From Clostridium kluyveri DSM 555 (lineage in GTDB: Bacteria; Bacillota; Clostridia; Clostridiales; Clostridiaceae): a DNA stretch of 64,000 bases. A program made the position numbers and the translations under genes. Location: the NCBI RefSeq assembly GCF_000016505.1, contig NC_009706.1, forward strand, positions 2,666,001 through 2,730,000, read 5' to 3'. The stretch's first letter is position 1; each line of letters starts with the position of its first letter. The notes under the pieces are model-generated. The model saw only the letters and a list, made by a program, of their open reading frames with translations. It searched no databases and was not told the origin of the DNA. Below are positions 16,260-26,214 of this stretch, piece after piece.

Positions 16260-16791
16260 TTATAATATCGAAACCCATAATGCAATCATGGCGTCATACA
16301 CACCATGGGCAATGATTAGTGTGATTCTCTCTAAATACACAGAAGAGAAATCCAATAAATGCCGTCATGAAAACCTGAATGATATTTCCGTTGAATATAT
16401 GAAACAGACCAAACAGCAAGGATGATACAATTATAGCAAGTCACTTAGAGTTCTTGATTTTCAGTAATTTATTAAATATGTAACCGCGAAAGATTAATTC
16501 TTCTGCAAGAGCAGCTCCCAATATTGCATAGATAAATTGATAAACAAATTGCCATGTCTGTGTATAAGATGTGTTTCCAACCATATTTTTAAAGCCAAGC
16601 ATAATTGGGAAGACAGTCAAAAGCAATGACATGGAAAAAGCAAGTAATACGCCGATACCTACTTGCAGTGGAATTTTTTCCCTTCTTAAGCCCATGTCTC
16701 CCAGATTTTCCTTATTCACAATCATTAACATCCCTGGAACGAAGAAAAGAAACCATTGCGTAGCAATCATAAGCATCATGCGTAATGCCAA
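16260..16791 (-). pseudogene. CPBP-family intramembrane metalloprotease, inactivated
   Basis: The protein has ILGAALAEELIFRGYIF (the EExxxR motif), then a TGA stop after KIKNSK. In the same frame LAIIVSSLLFGLFHIFNGNI gives the FxxxH motif, and after a frameshift HGVYDAMIALW gives the last conserved His segment. The N-terminus is also missing. CPBP (Abi) proteases process prenylated or bacteriocin-type peptides. One stop and one indel make this copy non-functional. Confidence 0.8.
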
Positions 16792-16889
16792 AGAAGCAGG
16801 GATATTATGCCGGCGCAGACATTTTTACAGATTAGAAGCTGAAATAATTACTTAATAAAAGCAAACTTTTCTGACTTAATATACGGGGG

Positions 16890-16933
16890 CTGTCGCACTA
16901 GCACAAAGAATAAGCTAATGCGGCAGTGTTTTT
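16890..16933 (+). terminator. Hairpin with T run
   Basis: CTGTCGCACTAGC (16890-16902) pairs imperfectly with GCTAATGCGGCAG (16914-16926), followed by TGTTTTT. No intact plus-strand gene ends here, so it may be a leftover element end or a bidirectional terminator below the ABC permease remnant. Confidence 0.35.
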
Positions 16934-16974
16934 AAGGAATACCGCTTTTACTTAACATCCATATGGGTTTTGAA

Positions 16975-19558
16975 TCAAGTCATGTCATCTCTAAGCGCAT
17001 CAATGATATTTTCTTTTTTTATCTTGCTAATGGCATAAAGCATTGTAATGAACACGATAAAAAGCACACTGAATATGCTGATTGCCATACTGCCCCACGG
17101 AAACACAAAATTGATATTGTCCGCTCCACCGACGACCATTCCTTTGTAAATCAGCCAAGAAGAGATTGCCGCCATGGGAAGACCGAAGAGCAATGCTCTC
17201 AGGCCATAAAAGGCACACTCGAAATTCATCATCTTTTGGAAATCGCGATCAAACATCCCCACAGAGCGAAGCATGGCAAACTCCCGCCGGCGCAGTTTGA
17301 TATTCGTGGAAATCGTGTTGAATACATTGGCAACCGCAATCAACGAAATCATAATGATAAAAGTATAAGCAAACACGTTGGCAATGAATATCATATTGCG
17401 GCTCTGATCAAGTATTTCAGACGTATTCAAAATGATGTACGAGGCTGTGATTCCCGCACCTTGAATCATCGTTTTCATCTCAGCCACCGACTACGATGGA
17501 TTCTTTGACTGAAAGGTCATGCCCTTCACCATGATATCCGACGATGTATCGGAGGGAGCAAGCTTCTCCTTGATGGAATAGGGAGCAATCACACTAAAAG
17601 TGTATGGCCGCTGCTCAGAGGTTTCTGTCATCGGAGGTATATCAGGCGGCACGGCATTGACAAACGTAATGCCTACATTTTGACTATATTCCGTTTTCGG
17701 CTGGCCATTTGTTTCGGGAGCGATGGTAAAATTCATGGAAGGACTGGCGAAAACATCAGGAAGCTGGTCAATCTTCTCCTGATTGCCGCGGCCCTTCATT
17801 TTGGCAACAGCGATTATTTTTGCATTTTGTCCGGTATATTCCTCCGCGGACAAGCCCAAGGCTTTGATAATATTCAAATAGGCACTGTCATCAAGAAACT
17901 GGATTGTCATTGGCAGATTCACCGTTTCCTCTGGCGAATGTGAACCCACGGATTTCCTGTAAGCGCCTGAAAGGTCGCTGCCCTTAGCAGCGCAGGAATA
18001 CTTCATAACAACTTGATACGAGCTTTCGTAAACGCCATGGGTGGTTTTTAGTTTGTTATAAAGCTGCAGCATTTCGCTATCGTTCATATCATGTGTACCA
18101 AAACCAATGTCATAAGTAGTACCCACCCGCTGACGCCTGTTTCAAATCTGTTACAAAGGCACTGGTGGATATAAATAGCACTACGCTTAAAACAAGTGAC
18201 AGAACAATGCTGTGATGGCGCTTTTTGTTCCTCTTAAAGTTCTTTAATGCAAGAGTTCCCTCCAAGCCGTAAATACGCTCCACCAGTTTTGACGTTTTCA
18301 CAGTTTTGGATTGGATTTTGACCTCGTTGGTTTGGCGAATACACTCCATCACGGGCGTATTGGCAGCCTTGCGAGCCGGAATATCGGCCGAAATCAGGAT
18401 TGTAATCATGCTGGTGGCCACTGCTGCGAGGATTGCGGGAGCGGACACCGTCAATGCCAAAGGTACATCAGTATAGAGAATGTTTGCGAAGTTCTTGGCG
18501 ACGATGCCTATCACAATCCTGATGCTGGCTATGCCGACGAGAACACCAATGGGGATGCCAATGGCCCCGATACAAAGCCCTTCAAACAGCACTGAATGGC
18601 GCAGTTGCTTTGCAGTAGCTCCCACCGACGAGAGAATCCCGAACTGGTGTGTGCGTTCGTTCAAAGAAATGTTGAATGAATTGCAAATCAGAAAAATCGA
18701 ACCAATCATGATGATGAGAACTACAATGCCTCCCACTGAGTACAGAAGTGCATTGAACGGCTTATCGCTGGAATCATCCGAAAGACCCATGAAACGCAGC
18801 ACATCATTATTCAAGATGTAAGCATGGCTTCCAGCTGTACTTTTTGCGTAAGCATGAACTTCATGCGGTTCTTTCAGCGTGACAAATAAGCTGAGATCAT
18901 CCGCCGTATCTGCTGCATCTGCAGTTGTAATTAAGGTATATCCCGATGCGGAATCTTCATCAAAGTGGGGCGTTTGTCAGATACCGACCACCGTGTAAGT
19001 TCTCTCCGCTTTTGGCACAAAAGTTTCACTTTCGGCAGTGTACGGATCACTCTGACCAAGCTTCTTGTTGACCTTCATACGGTTCCCCACAGCAAGGGTA
19101 AGGGTGTCGCCCACCTGTAAATGAACGCCGCTCTTTGTCATGACGCTCCCTGAAACAAGAATCTCCCCGCTGTTTTTCGGTAGTCTGCCGGAAAGCAGCG
19201 TGAGGGGCAGGGCATTAAAGGTTTTCTTGCTGAATCCGGCGATAAAAAGATACGGTTTGTTGTGATTTTTCCCACCTTCAAGTTTTGCATAGCCGATATT
19301 TTCAAATGTTGCGGTGTTTGCAACTTTATCGTTACTTGCCTGTTTCGCTACAAAAGAAGAATCCACATCCTCAAATTTGACGTGCCAGCCGCCATATTTC
19401 TGAGCCGCACCCCTTGCCATATAGTTCAGCAGGGAAATGCCAAAGGTGGTAACTGCCGTAATCAGGGCGGCGGACAGGACAACTCCCATTACCGTTACAA
19501 TCGTTCGTGTGTGGCTCTTTTTCATACTCTGCAGGGTGATTTTGTTAAAAATGTTCAT
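16975..19558 (-). pseudogene. FtsX-type ABC transporter permease, broken by two stops and a frameshift
   Basis: Four pieces make one permease of about 860 residues. MKKSHTRTIVTVMGVVLSAA opens it and runs to TYTVVGI, then an in-frame TGA (18977). The central part holds the first FtsX domain (SSVGATAKQLRHSVLFEGL) and runs to ASAGGYYL, where the frame shifts near 18115. The periplasmic part ends SKNPS at an in-frame TAG (17491). The last FtsX domain (RRREFAMLRSVGMFDRDFQK) ends in IIDALRDDMT. The family exports or senses peptide antibiotics and works with the adjacent ATPase and two-component system. This copy cannot make a full protein. Confidence 0.85.
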
Positions 19559-20237
19559 GATCTAACCTTCTCGTCTCGTACTACTTTGCCATCTGATATG
19601 CCGATAATACGGTCTGCTTGCAAAGCGATGTTTTCATCATGTGTGACTATAATAAGGGTCTGATTGTATTTTTTATTGCTTTCTTTCAGCAGTTTGATGA
19701 TTTCATGTCCATTTCGTTTGTCCAAACTTCCAGTGGGTTCATCGGCAAGCATCACCGCCGGTGCATTCATCAAAGCACGCCCGATGGCAACACGCTGCTG
19801 CTGACCACCTGAAAGCTGATTGGGTAAATGTGTTTTTCGGTCCTTTAGCCCAAGCAGTTCCAATAAATCATTCAGCCGTTCCTCGTTAACTTTTCGCTTG
19901 TCCATCAGGATAGGCAAGGTGATGTTTTCCACCACATTCAAAGTGGGAATGAGGTTGTGAAACTGGTAAATCAGTCCGACCTGCCTCCTGCGGAAAATTG
20001 CGAGCTTTTCATTGCTTTGGGCATATACATCCTGTCCATCTAAATACACCTTTCCGCTTGTTGGCACGTCCACACCGCCGATAATGTGAAGCAATGTGGA
20101 TTTGCCGGAGCCAGAGGAACCGATGATTGCGGTAAACTCCCCTTTTGGGATTGTAAGCGAAACATGGTTAATCACGGTAACTTGGTTTTCACCCTTACCG
20201 TAGACCTTGCATAAATTTCTGTTTTTAAAAACTCCAT
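19555..20237 (-). pseudogene. ABC transporter ATP-binding protein, N-terminal frameshift
   Basis: The start with a good site (GGAGGATCACATA before ATG 20237) gives MEFLKT. A 1-nt indel near 20210-20225 moves the match to NLCKVYGKGENQVTVINHVS. From the internal GTG at 20175 the ATPase is complete: Walker A GSSGSGKST, Q-loop, signature LSGGQQQR, Walker B VMLADEPTGSLD and the H-loop. It is of the MacB/BceA type that pairs with FtsX permeases, here the broken permease downstream. Translation from the internal GTG would lack about 20 residues, including the A-loop region. Confidence 0.75.
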
Positions 20238-20319
20238 TATGTGATCCTCCTTTTTCATAGCTTACCCATATAATAAAACTTTCAACTTACATCTCTGTGA
20301 CCTTCAGGTGAGAGATTCG

Positions 20320-21309
20320 TCACTTTGGAAAACGAATGGAAAATATGGCACCGCCCTGGAGATGATTTTTTGCGGTAATCATCCCTCCCTGCCGTGTTAT
20401 AATCATCTTGCAGAGAGCCAATCCAATCCCATATCCTGTAGCGTTTGAGTTTTTCCCACGATAAAACCTGTTAAATAAGAATGGTAAATCTTCTTTTCTA
20501 AAGCCAGCGCCGCTGTCGTGGATGGCAATCTCAGTAAATAATGGATTGCTCTCGCAAACAATCTCAATCTTCCCATTCTCACCTGCACTTTCTATACAAT
20601 TTTTGAGGATGTTTTGAATTGCTTCCGAAAGCCAACCTAAATCGCCTTGAATAATAATTCCCTTCGGTGCATTTATTTGTAAATCAATACTATGCAGTTC
20701 CATTGGGATTAGGAACGGGCGAAGTGCGGAGCATATCAAGCTGTTTACATCTATCTTCTCGCTTTGAAATACCACAATACCCGCATCCAAACGAGATAAT
20801 TTCAATAGAGAAGTAAGCAGCCAATCCATCTGTACAAATAATTCCTTTGTTTCCCGTATTAATGCTTTCCGTTCATTTTCGTCAGGGTTGTTCTCTAACA
20901 ATGACAGAATAAGGTTTACGGATGTGAGAGGGGTGCGAAGTTGGTGGGCTATGTCAGTCAACGAATTGGCAAGATGTTCTTTTCCTTCTTTCAGTGCGTA
21001 GTTTTGCTCCCGAATGCGCAGCATCATTTTTGTTATCTCGCTTTGTAAAATGGAAAGTTCGCCTTCATCCGATTCACCAATGTACAGGCGGTCAGCGTTA
21101 TGAAGTACAAGATCGATTTGATCTGAAATCTGCGCAATACTTTTATATCGGGCTTTGGTAAACGCCAAAAACGTTGTTCCAAAGGCGGCGGCAGAAGCAG
21201 CAGCAAGGATTCCAGCCAACCTATTGATTGCAAATCCCAGCGTTACAGCAGCGGCAGCCATTAAGGAAAACAAAATGGCAAACTGCCGAAACTCTCTATT
21301 CCGAAGCAT
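20320..21309 (-). CDS. Sensor histidine kinase (BceS-like context)
   Basis: A 329-residue protein with two N-terminal membrane helices and almost no external sensor domain. The kinase core follows: H-box DIAHQLRTPLTS, N-box NILKNCIES, G1 DSGAGF, F-box FNRFYRG and G2 GYGIGLAL. Kinases with such short sensors often read the state of a partner FtsX-type transporter. It overlaps the response regulator gene by 14 nt and lies upstream of the decayed transporter. All catalytic motifs look intact. Confidence 0.88.
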   Translation of the reverse strand: MLRNREFRQFAILFSLMAAAAVTLGFAINRLAGILAAASAAAFGTTFLAFTKARYKSIAQISDQIDLVLHNADRLYIGESDEGELSILQSEITKMMLRIREQNYALKEGKEHLANSLTDIAHQLRTPLTSVNLILSLLENNPDENERKALIRETKELFVQMDWLLTSLLKLSRLDAGIVVFQSEKIDVNSLICSALRPFLIPMELHSIDLQINAPKGIIIQGDLGWLSEAIQNILKNCIESAGENGKIEIVCESNPLFTEIAIHDSGAGFRKEDLPFLFNRFYRGKNSNATGYGIGLALCKMIITRQGGMITAKNHLQGGAIFSIRFPK

Positions 21310-21982
21310 ACCTGTCCCCCAATCTATATCCCGTTCCGCGAACGGTCAGAATTATTTGCGGACTGGCAGGGTTGTTCTCTATCTTCTCCCGCAAGCGTTT
21401 GATGTACACGGTCAATGTATTGTCATTGACAAACTCCCCTGCAGCGTCCCACAATTCGTCAAGCAGCCTGCTCCTTGTGACAATACTTTTAGGGTTGTTA
21501 ATAAACACCAACAACAAGCGATATTCTAGAGCTGAAAGGAAAACCTCACTGCCGTTCTTTTTCACCACACCGCTTGCCATATCCACATGAACTCCGCAAA
21601 TTTCAAAAGCCCTTGGAGAACGCCCACTTTTTCGCAGGGCAGTTCTGATTCGTGCCATCAGTTCACGCGGACGAAAAGGCTTGGTAATATAGTCATCCGC
21701 GCCCATGTTCAGCCCGGTAACAACACTTGCTTCATCGCCGGAAGCCGTCAGAAATATAACGGGAAGATCCTGCATTTCTTTGATTTCCGTGCAAACCGTA
21801 AAGCCATTTCCGTCAGGCAAAGAAATATCAATCAACGCCAAGTCAAATTTATTTCCGGCAAGCGCTGTAAAGGCATCACTCCGAGTAGGTGCATGGGTGA
21901 CTGTAAATCCCTCTGAGCGGAGCAAAAGCACAAGGTTTCTGGCAATTGCCTTATCATCCTCAACTAAAAATATCCTTTTCAT
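21296..21982 (-). CDS. OmpR-family response regulator
   Basis: A 228-residue protein. Receiver: acidic pair EDD, phospho-Asp in LALIDISLPDGNGF, LTASGD and Lys in ITKPFRP. C-terminal winged helix: SALEYRLLLVFINNP, SRLLDELWD and TLTVYIKRLREKIE, then VRGTGYRL. It starts behind GGATGGTGAAAATAA. It is the first gene of the kinase/ABC operon and would normally activate the transporter genes, which are broken here. Confidence 0.9.
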   Translation of the reverse strand: MKRIFLVEDDKAIARNLVLLLRSEGFTVTHAPTRSDAFTALAGNKFDLALIDISLPDGNGFTVCTEIKEMQDLPVIFLTASGDEASVVTGLNMGADDYITKPFRPRELMARIRTALRKSGRSPRAFEICGVHVDMASGVVKKNGSEVFLSALEYRLLLVFINNPKSIVTRSRLLDELWDAAGEFVNDNTLTVYIKRLREKIENNPASPQIILTVRGTGYRLGDRYASE

Positions 21983-22240
21983 TTATTTTCACCATCCTTT
22001 GCTTTACTGATTTTATACCTTCCATCAGCTGGTTTTTCTGCGTCATTTTGCAGCGAAACTATAGTCTCCACATGGCTCGAGTTGATGGCATTGATGTCAT
22101 ATTACTTTGCCCGTCTGTGGAAACATATCAGCAGCATTTTTGGAACTATCGGTAGACGGGAACATATCCAGCGGTTTTTGACCATTTTAAGAAATTTCGG
22201 TATGAGAGAACCTATCAATGGAATTCTCAACACCAGCCTT

Positions 22241-23017
22241 TTAGAGATTAAGGGAAGACTCTATAGACTTCTTCATATTATTAACGAGTTCAGTCACCTC
22301 AGAATCCATTCCTTTCCACTTATCAATATACCCTCCTAGATAAGCCTTTCTTGCTTTGTCAAGTAAAATGGCATGCTCATAAGGTAATTGAGGTATTGCC
22401 CATTCAGCTGCCAGATCTTTTGATCTGATTTCACCAGTAGATGCTGTCACCCACATTCTGGCTAAAGTTAAAATCACATTGCGTTCGTCACCTTTAATGC
22501 TAGTTATCAACCCGGGCAACGATTCTTTAATTGCTTTTCGAATATCTGTCATCGGCACAGGCTCAATTACTTCTGTTGCCTTTGGTCCCAAAAGGTTAAT
22601 ACTATTTTTTCTTAGTTGTGCTAAAAGTATTGCTAAATCCGGATCATAAGTCGGCTCAGGAATATCTCCCTTTTCAAACTGCTCTCTTAGCCACTCGCCG
22701 TACATAAATTCATATCTGGGAGGAAAATGCCAAGGAATAATATCTTTTTGATTAATGACTGTAACTTCAAGAGGTCTCATATCTTTTGTGTTTCCTATTT
22801 TCCCAGATATAAGCATTAGTCTGTCTGTAAGATCTCTTCGAGTTCTTTCAGATAAACTACGATTTATTACAACCAAAATATCTACATCGCTATTAATGCG
22901 TAATCCTCCCATAACAGCAGAACCGTACAAATATATACCCACTAATATACTATCGAGTAGCTCCTCTATAATTTTCGATGCTTGAATTGCTTCTTTCGGT
23001 ATTTCTTTGTTATTCAT
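22241..23017 (-). CDS. ANT(9)/AadA-type aminoglycoside nucleotidyltransferase
   Basis: A 258-residue protein starting MNNKEIPKEAI; an upstream ATG at 23059 is less likely because homologues begin here. The nucleotidyltransferase core is LYGSAVMGGLRINSDVDILV (GS-x9-DxD) with a third acidic residue in PLEVTVIN. The C-terminal helical domain has LTLARMWVTASTGEI and KAYLGGY, as in spectinomycin adenylyltransferases. Such enzymes transfer AMP to spectinomycin or streptomycin. Substrate specificity is inferred from resemblance. Confidence 0.85.
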   Translation of the reverse strand: MNNKEIPKEAIQASKIIEELLDSILVGIYLYGSAVMGGLRINSDVDILVVINRSLSERTRRDLTDRLMLISGKIGNTKDMRPLEVTVINQKDIIPWHFPPRYEFMYGEWLREQFEKGDIPEPTYDPDLAILLAQLRKNSINLLGPKATEVIEPVPMTDIRKAIKESLPGLITSIKGDERNVILTLARMWVTASTGEIRSKDLAAEWAIPQLPYEHAILLDKARKAYLGGYIDKWKGMDSEVTELVNNMKKSIESSLNL

Positions 23018-23131
23018 ATTCTCGAATGCGAGCTCCTTTCGCGCAAACTTTCTGGGCATCCCGACACATATCTCGAGACCTTTATGGATGTAATTGGGGA
23101 TGATTCCTTGGACTTATCCCGTACATTTAAA

Positions 23132-24352
23132 TTAAAACTGGTTTATTTTAGAAGATTTTACTGCTTTCAAAAAATCCTCAGGTGCTTCTGCAAATTGCAG
23201 CTTTTCAAAATCTTTTTGCGGCATATGTTCTTTTAGAATGGTTAAACATTCCTCCAAATCATTTTTTCTATATCCGATTATTGGGTCTGTTAAAAAAGCA
23301 AATCCAAAATCAGAATACAATTTTATTGCACGAAAGCTGGATGGTTGTGTATGAAGAAATACCGGATAGTCATTCTCTTTAATACTTCTCATAACAATGG
23401 AAAGTAAAGCTCTACCAATGCCTGATCCTTCATAGTTTTTCCGGACTTTAAACCAATGTATTGTAGAAATTTTTTCATATGCCTTCCACGCAAAGCACGT
23501 CCCTATAGGAGTATCATTTTTATCACAAACAAATAAACACTTCTGAAAAAATAAATCTTCTTTACTTCCGTATACATCATTAAAGTATTCCGTCATAAAC
23601 CCATTATATTCTTTGGCAGATTTCACATCGTCAAACGGCATCTCTTTCCATATATCCAGTTCATCTCTTCTACATGTTCTAACATGATACTCATCTGACA
23701 ACTCAGAAATGGCATTGGAATTTAATGCTTTGCACATCATAAAAAGATTTTTTTCAGGAATCCCATTTTCTAAATTCAAACTAGCTCGTTCCATGATTTT
23801 CTGTATTATGGACGTTTTGGCGTCCGCATAGTGTTGAACATGCCTCCATTTATTCTTTGCCAAGTTTCGCTTAACTTGTGCATATTTGTCTCGATCAGCA
23901 TCATTAGTCCGCAACCAATCTCGAAAACGTAACATTCTATCAATCTCTGATGTGCCCGAACTGAACACATGCAGATTGATGTCGGTATCGGGTCCTTTGA
24001 ACAGGCGGTGTTCGAACCACTCGGGTTCCCGAATCCGCAATATATAGCCAGCTGATTCCAATGCCGGAACATAGGATAGCTCGTCGGCAGAGTCCTTCAC
24101 AACCAGCAGCATATCAATTATTGGTTTGGCACAAAGCCCCGGTACCGAGGTCGAGCCTACATGTTCAATCTGCAAGGCTTTGTTGCCGAGTACTGAACGA
24201 ATCCGGTTCGCTTCCTGTTCAAACAAATCAGACCAACTCGGATCGTATTCGACAAGAGTAATCGGTGCATTGTGCGGCTTAAGTTCAGCAACCATGTTTT
24301 TTTGCAGCTCTTCATCACTCCTTGGTGTGGAGTTATTTTCAGATAGCATCAT
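23132..24352 (-). CDS. GrpB (UPF0157) domain fused to a GNAT acetyltransferase
   Basis: A 406-residue fusion. Residues about 30-195 are a GrpB/UPF0157 nucleotidyltransferase-fold domain (VEYDPSWSDLFEQEANRIRS, IEHVGSTSVPGLCAKPIIDM, EHRLFKG, FRDWLRTN). Residues about 215-400 are a GNAT domain with FKVRKNYEGSGIGRALLSIV, the acetyl-CoA loop. GrpB proteins resemble aminoglycoside nucleotidyltransferases but have no firmly known substrate. The fusion, between two nucleotidyltransferase genes, suggests modification of a common small molecule. Function is inferred only. Confidence 0.8.
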   Translation of the reverse strand: MMLSENNSTPRSDEELQKNMVAELKPHNAPITLVEYDPSWSDLFEQEANRIRSVLGNKALQIEHVGSTSVPGLCAKPIIDMLLVVKDSADELSYVPALESAGYILRIREPEWFEHRLFKGPDTDINLHVFSSGTSEIDRMLRFRDWLRTNDADRDKYAQVKRNLAKNKWRHVQHYADAKTSIIQKIMERASLNLENGIPEKNLFMMCKALNSNAISELSDEYHVRTCRRDELDIWKEMPFDDVKSAKEYNGFMTEYFNDVYGSKEDLFFQKCLFVCDKNDTPIGTCFAWKAYEKISTIHWFKVRKNYEGSGIGRALLSIVMRSIKENDYPVFLHTQPSSFRAIKLYSDFGFAFLTDPIIGYRKNDLEECLTILKEHMPQKDFEKLQFAEAPEDFLKAVKSSKINQF

Positions 24353-24392
24353 ATCGCACTCCTTTGCTGTTTATGTTGCGGGTGTTTCAATT

Positions 24393-25133
24393 TTATCTTT
24401 TCTCTTTTTTGTTGGCCGATACAATCAGCATCATGGGACGGCGCATTTCATCCTGCATCCCCGGAATATCCATCATGTTTTCCGGCGGCTGCGGCTCCAC
24501 AATCTGATTTATTATAAAACCATTTGAAAGCAGTGTATTTAGATATGTGGTCAGTGTTCTATGATATTTTGTAACCTTTTCTCCCAAAAACACAGCTGTC
24601 CGTTTGCCCTCATAATAATAATTATCCACCGGAAAATGCAGTATTTCTCCTTTTTCGTTATAATGCCAGTCTTGTGTTCCATAGGCAGTAAAAACAGGAT
24701 GTTCAACCGTAAAAACTAGCTTACCACCAGACTTCAGTATTCTATATATCTTTTTTACTAAAATCTCATAATCTGCTACATAGTGAAACGCAAGTGAACT
24801 TAATATTACATCAAAACTCTCCTCTGGGAATTCCACATCTTCTATAGCACAGCATTTATATTCAACCTGTGGAAAATGCGTTTTTTCTTTGGCTACCTCG
24901 AGCATTTTATGAGAAATATCAACACCTACAACAGAAGAAGCACCGTGTTCCATCGCATAAATACAGTGCCATCCATAGCCGCATCCTAAATCAAGCACAC
25001 GCTTATCTTTAAAATCCGGCAGCAGCTTTCTCAATGTTCCCCATTCTCCTGCACCGGCTAGTCCCTGCTGCGAGCGACTCATTTGACTGTATTTTTGAAA
25101 AAATATATTATCATCATATTTGTTTTCTTTCAT
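24393..25133 (-). CDS. Class I SAM-dependent methyltransferase
   Basis: A 246-residue protein with motif I VLDLGCGYGWHC, motif II VVGVDISHKML, VILSSLAFHYV and the post-motif LKSGGKLVFTVEHP. It resembles small-molecule or ubiquinone-type methyltransferases; the substrate is unknown. It overlaps the nucleotidyltransferase gene by 20 nt and probably shares its transcript. Confidence 0.85.
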   Translation of the reverse strand: MKENKYDDNIFFQKYSQMSRSQQGLAGAGEWGTLRKLLPDFKDKRVLDLGCGYGWHCIYAMEHGASSVVGVDISHKMLEVAKEKTHFPQVEYKCCAIEDVEFPEESFDVILSSLAFHYVADYEILVKKIYRILKSGGKLVFTVEHPVFTAYGTQDWHYNEKGEILHFPVDNYYYEGKRTAVFLGEKVTKYHRTLTTYLNTLLSNGFIINQIVEPQPPENMMDIPGMQDEMRRPMMLIVSANKKEKR

Positions 25134-25983
25134 CTGAATTCCCCTCGTTTAAAAAGTTATTTATCTCCGTTGCAATTTTTTTCACTTCTTTATAAAGCTT
25201 CTCGGTCATATCGTAGCATTCAAAAAGTGAAAGACCGAGTACTTCAAAAATATGATTAACCCTTTCGGCATATTTTTCAGGTTTATATTCAAAAGTTTCA
25301 AGCAGTTTTATAGCTTTCTTTTCGTTAATGCAATAAGCATTATTACATGCAAATAGTACTTGATTTAAGCATGAAATAATACGAAAAACATGGCCTGCAA
25401 TATAATATTTATCCTCTGCTCCCGCATTTGCTTTTACAAACATTAAAGAGAACTCTGCTTCAAATATAAAAAAGTTTATCAAGTTCTTCTTTAGAGCACC
25501 AGGGTAAATTTCTGCCTGATTTTTTAATTCGCATAAGCTTTCATTCTTAGCATATTGTATCTTGCTGATCGCCAATTCTCCACGATACATAGCACTTATA
25601 TAACCATGGGGATGCCCAGTCTGATAATTGGCAGTAACAATTCCTTGCTCCGTATCTTTGATTATTTGTTCCACCCGTTTTATATCACGTAAAATCAAGT
25701 CAACATGATACCCGTTTATAACTAACCATCCGCCGCCATTAATCCAATCACCCCACGCTCCGGGAGGTACAACAAGGTCGTTTCTATTCTCATCATCCAA
25801 TTCTGTAGCAATTTGATTAATCGCTGTCAGGTCAAATGATTCTGAATTGTAATAGATTCCGATATCTATATCAGAATCCTCTGTATGGGTGCCTCTTGCA
25901 CGTGAGCCCCCTAATACAATGCCTTCTATATAAGGCAAAGAGGATAATTTTTCTGTCACTGATTGAATAATATTATCTATCAT
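25114..25983 (-). CDS. Nucleotidyltransferase-domain protein (aminoglycoside NTase-like)
   Basis: A 289-residue protein. The N-terminal catalytic core is GIVLGGSRARGTHTEDSDID (GGS...DxD), with a third acidic residue in YHVDLILRD. A helical domain follows. It resembles small-molecule nucleotidyltransferases distantly related to ANT enzymes. It starts behind AAAGGAGTGATTCAGT and is the first gene of a cluster followed by the methyltransferase, GrpB-GNAT and ANT(9)-like genes. The substrate is not known. Confidence 0.75.
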   Translation of the reverse strand: MIDNIIQSVTEKLSSLPYIEGIVLGGSRARGTHTEDSDIDIGIYYNSESFDLTAINQIATELDDENRNDLVVPPGAWGDWINGGGWLVINGYHVDLILRDIKRVEQIIKDTEQGIVTANYQTGHPHGYISAMYRGELAISKIQYAKNESLCELKNQAEIYPGALKKNLINFFIFEAEFSLMFVKANAGAEDKYYIAGHVFRIISCLNQVLFACNNAYCINEKKAIKLLETFEYKPEKYAERVNHIFEVLGLSLFECYDMTEKLYKEVKKIATEINNFLNEGNSDERKQI

Positions 25984-26084
25984 ACTGAATCACTCCTTTC
26001 AATATCAAAAGCTATATCCCATGCTGAGAAACGCCTTTTTTGCCATGTGTTCCTTATGCTTTACGTATATTTCTATGGAAAGGG

Positions 26085-26110
26085 GGCCTTCAAAATTCAT
26101 CTTGAAGGCC
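26085..26110. terminator. Terminator downstream of the msr(D)-like gene
   Basis: GGCCTTCAA and TTGAAGGCC form a perfect 9-bp stem with an 8-nt loop; flanking T tracts exist on both strands. It ends the mef/msr transcript or works in both directions. Confidence 0.65.
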
Positions 26111-26214
26111 TTATTTTCCCTGATTAGAGGTCTAACCTACTTAACGTTTAGATAAAATCAATAACCTCTTTCACTGGCCTACTTACGATCTGTCAAATAC
26201 GAAAAGTAAAATAA

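Noticed and set aside
16963-17508. 181-aa plus-strand frame
   Set aside because: Lies opposite the last FtsX domain of the permease and has no recognisable protein features; a shadow.
21983-22240. Possible short gene between the response regulator and the ANT(9)-like gene
   Set aside because: Frames on both strands lack a start site and recognisable motifs. Nothing could be supported.
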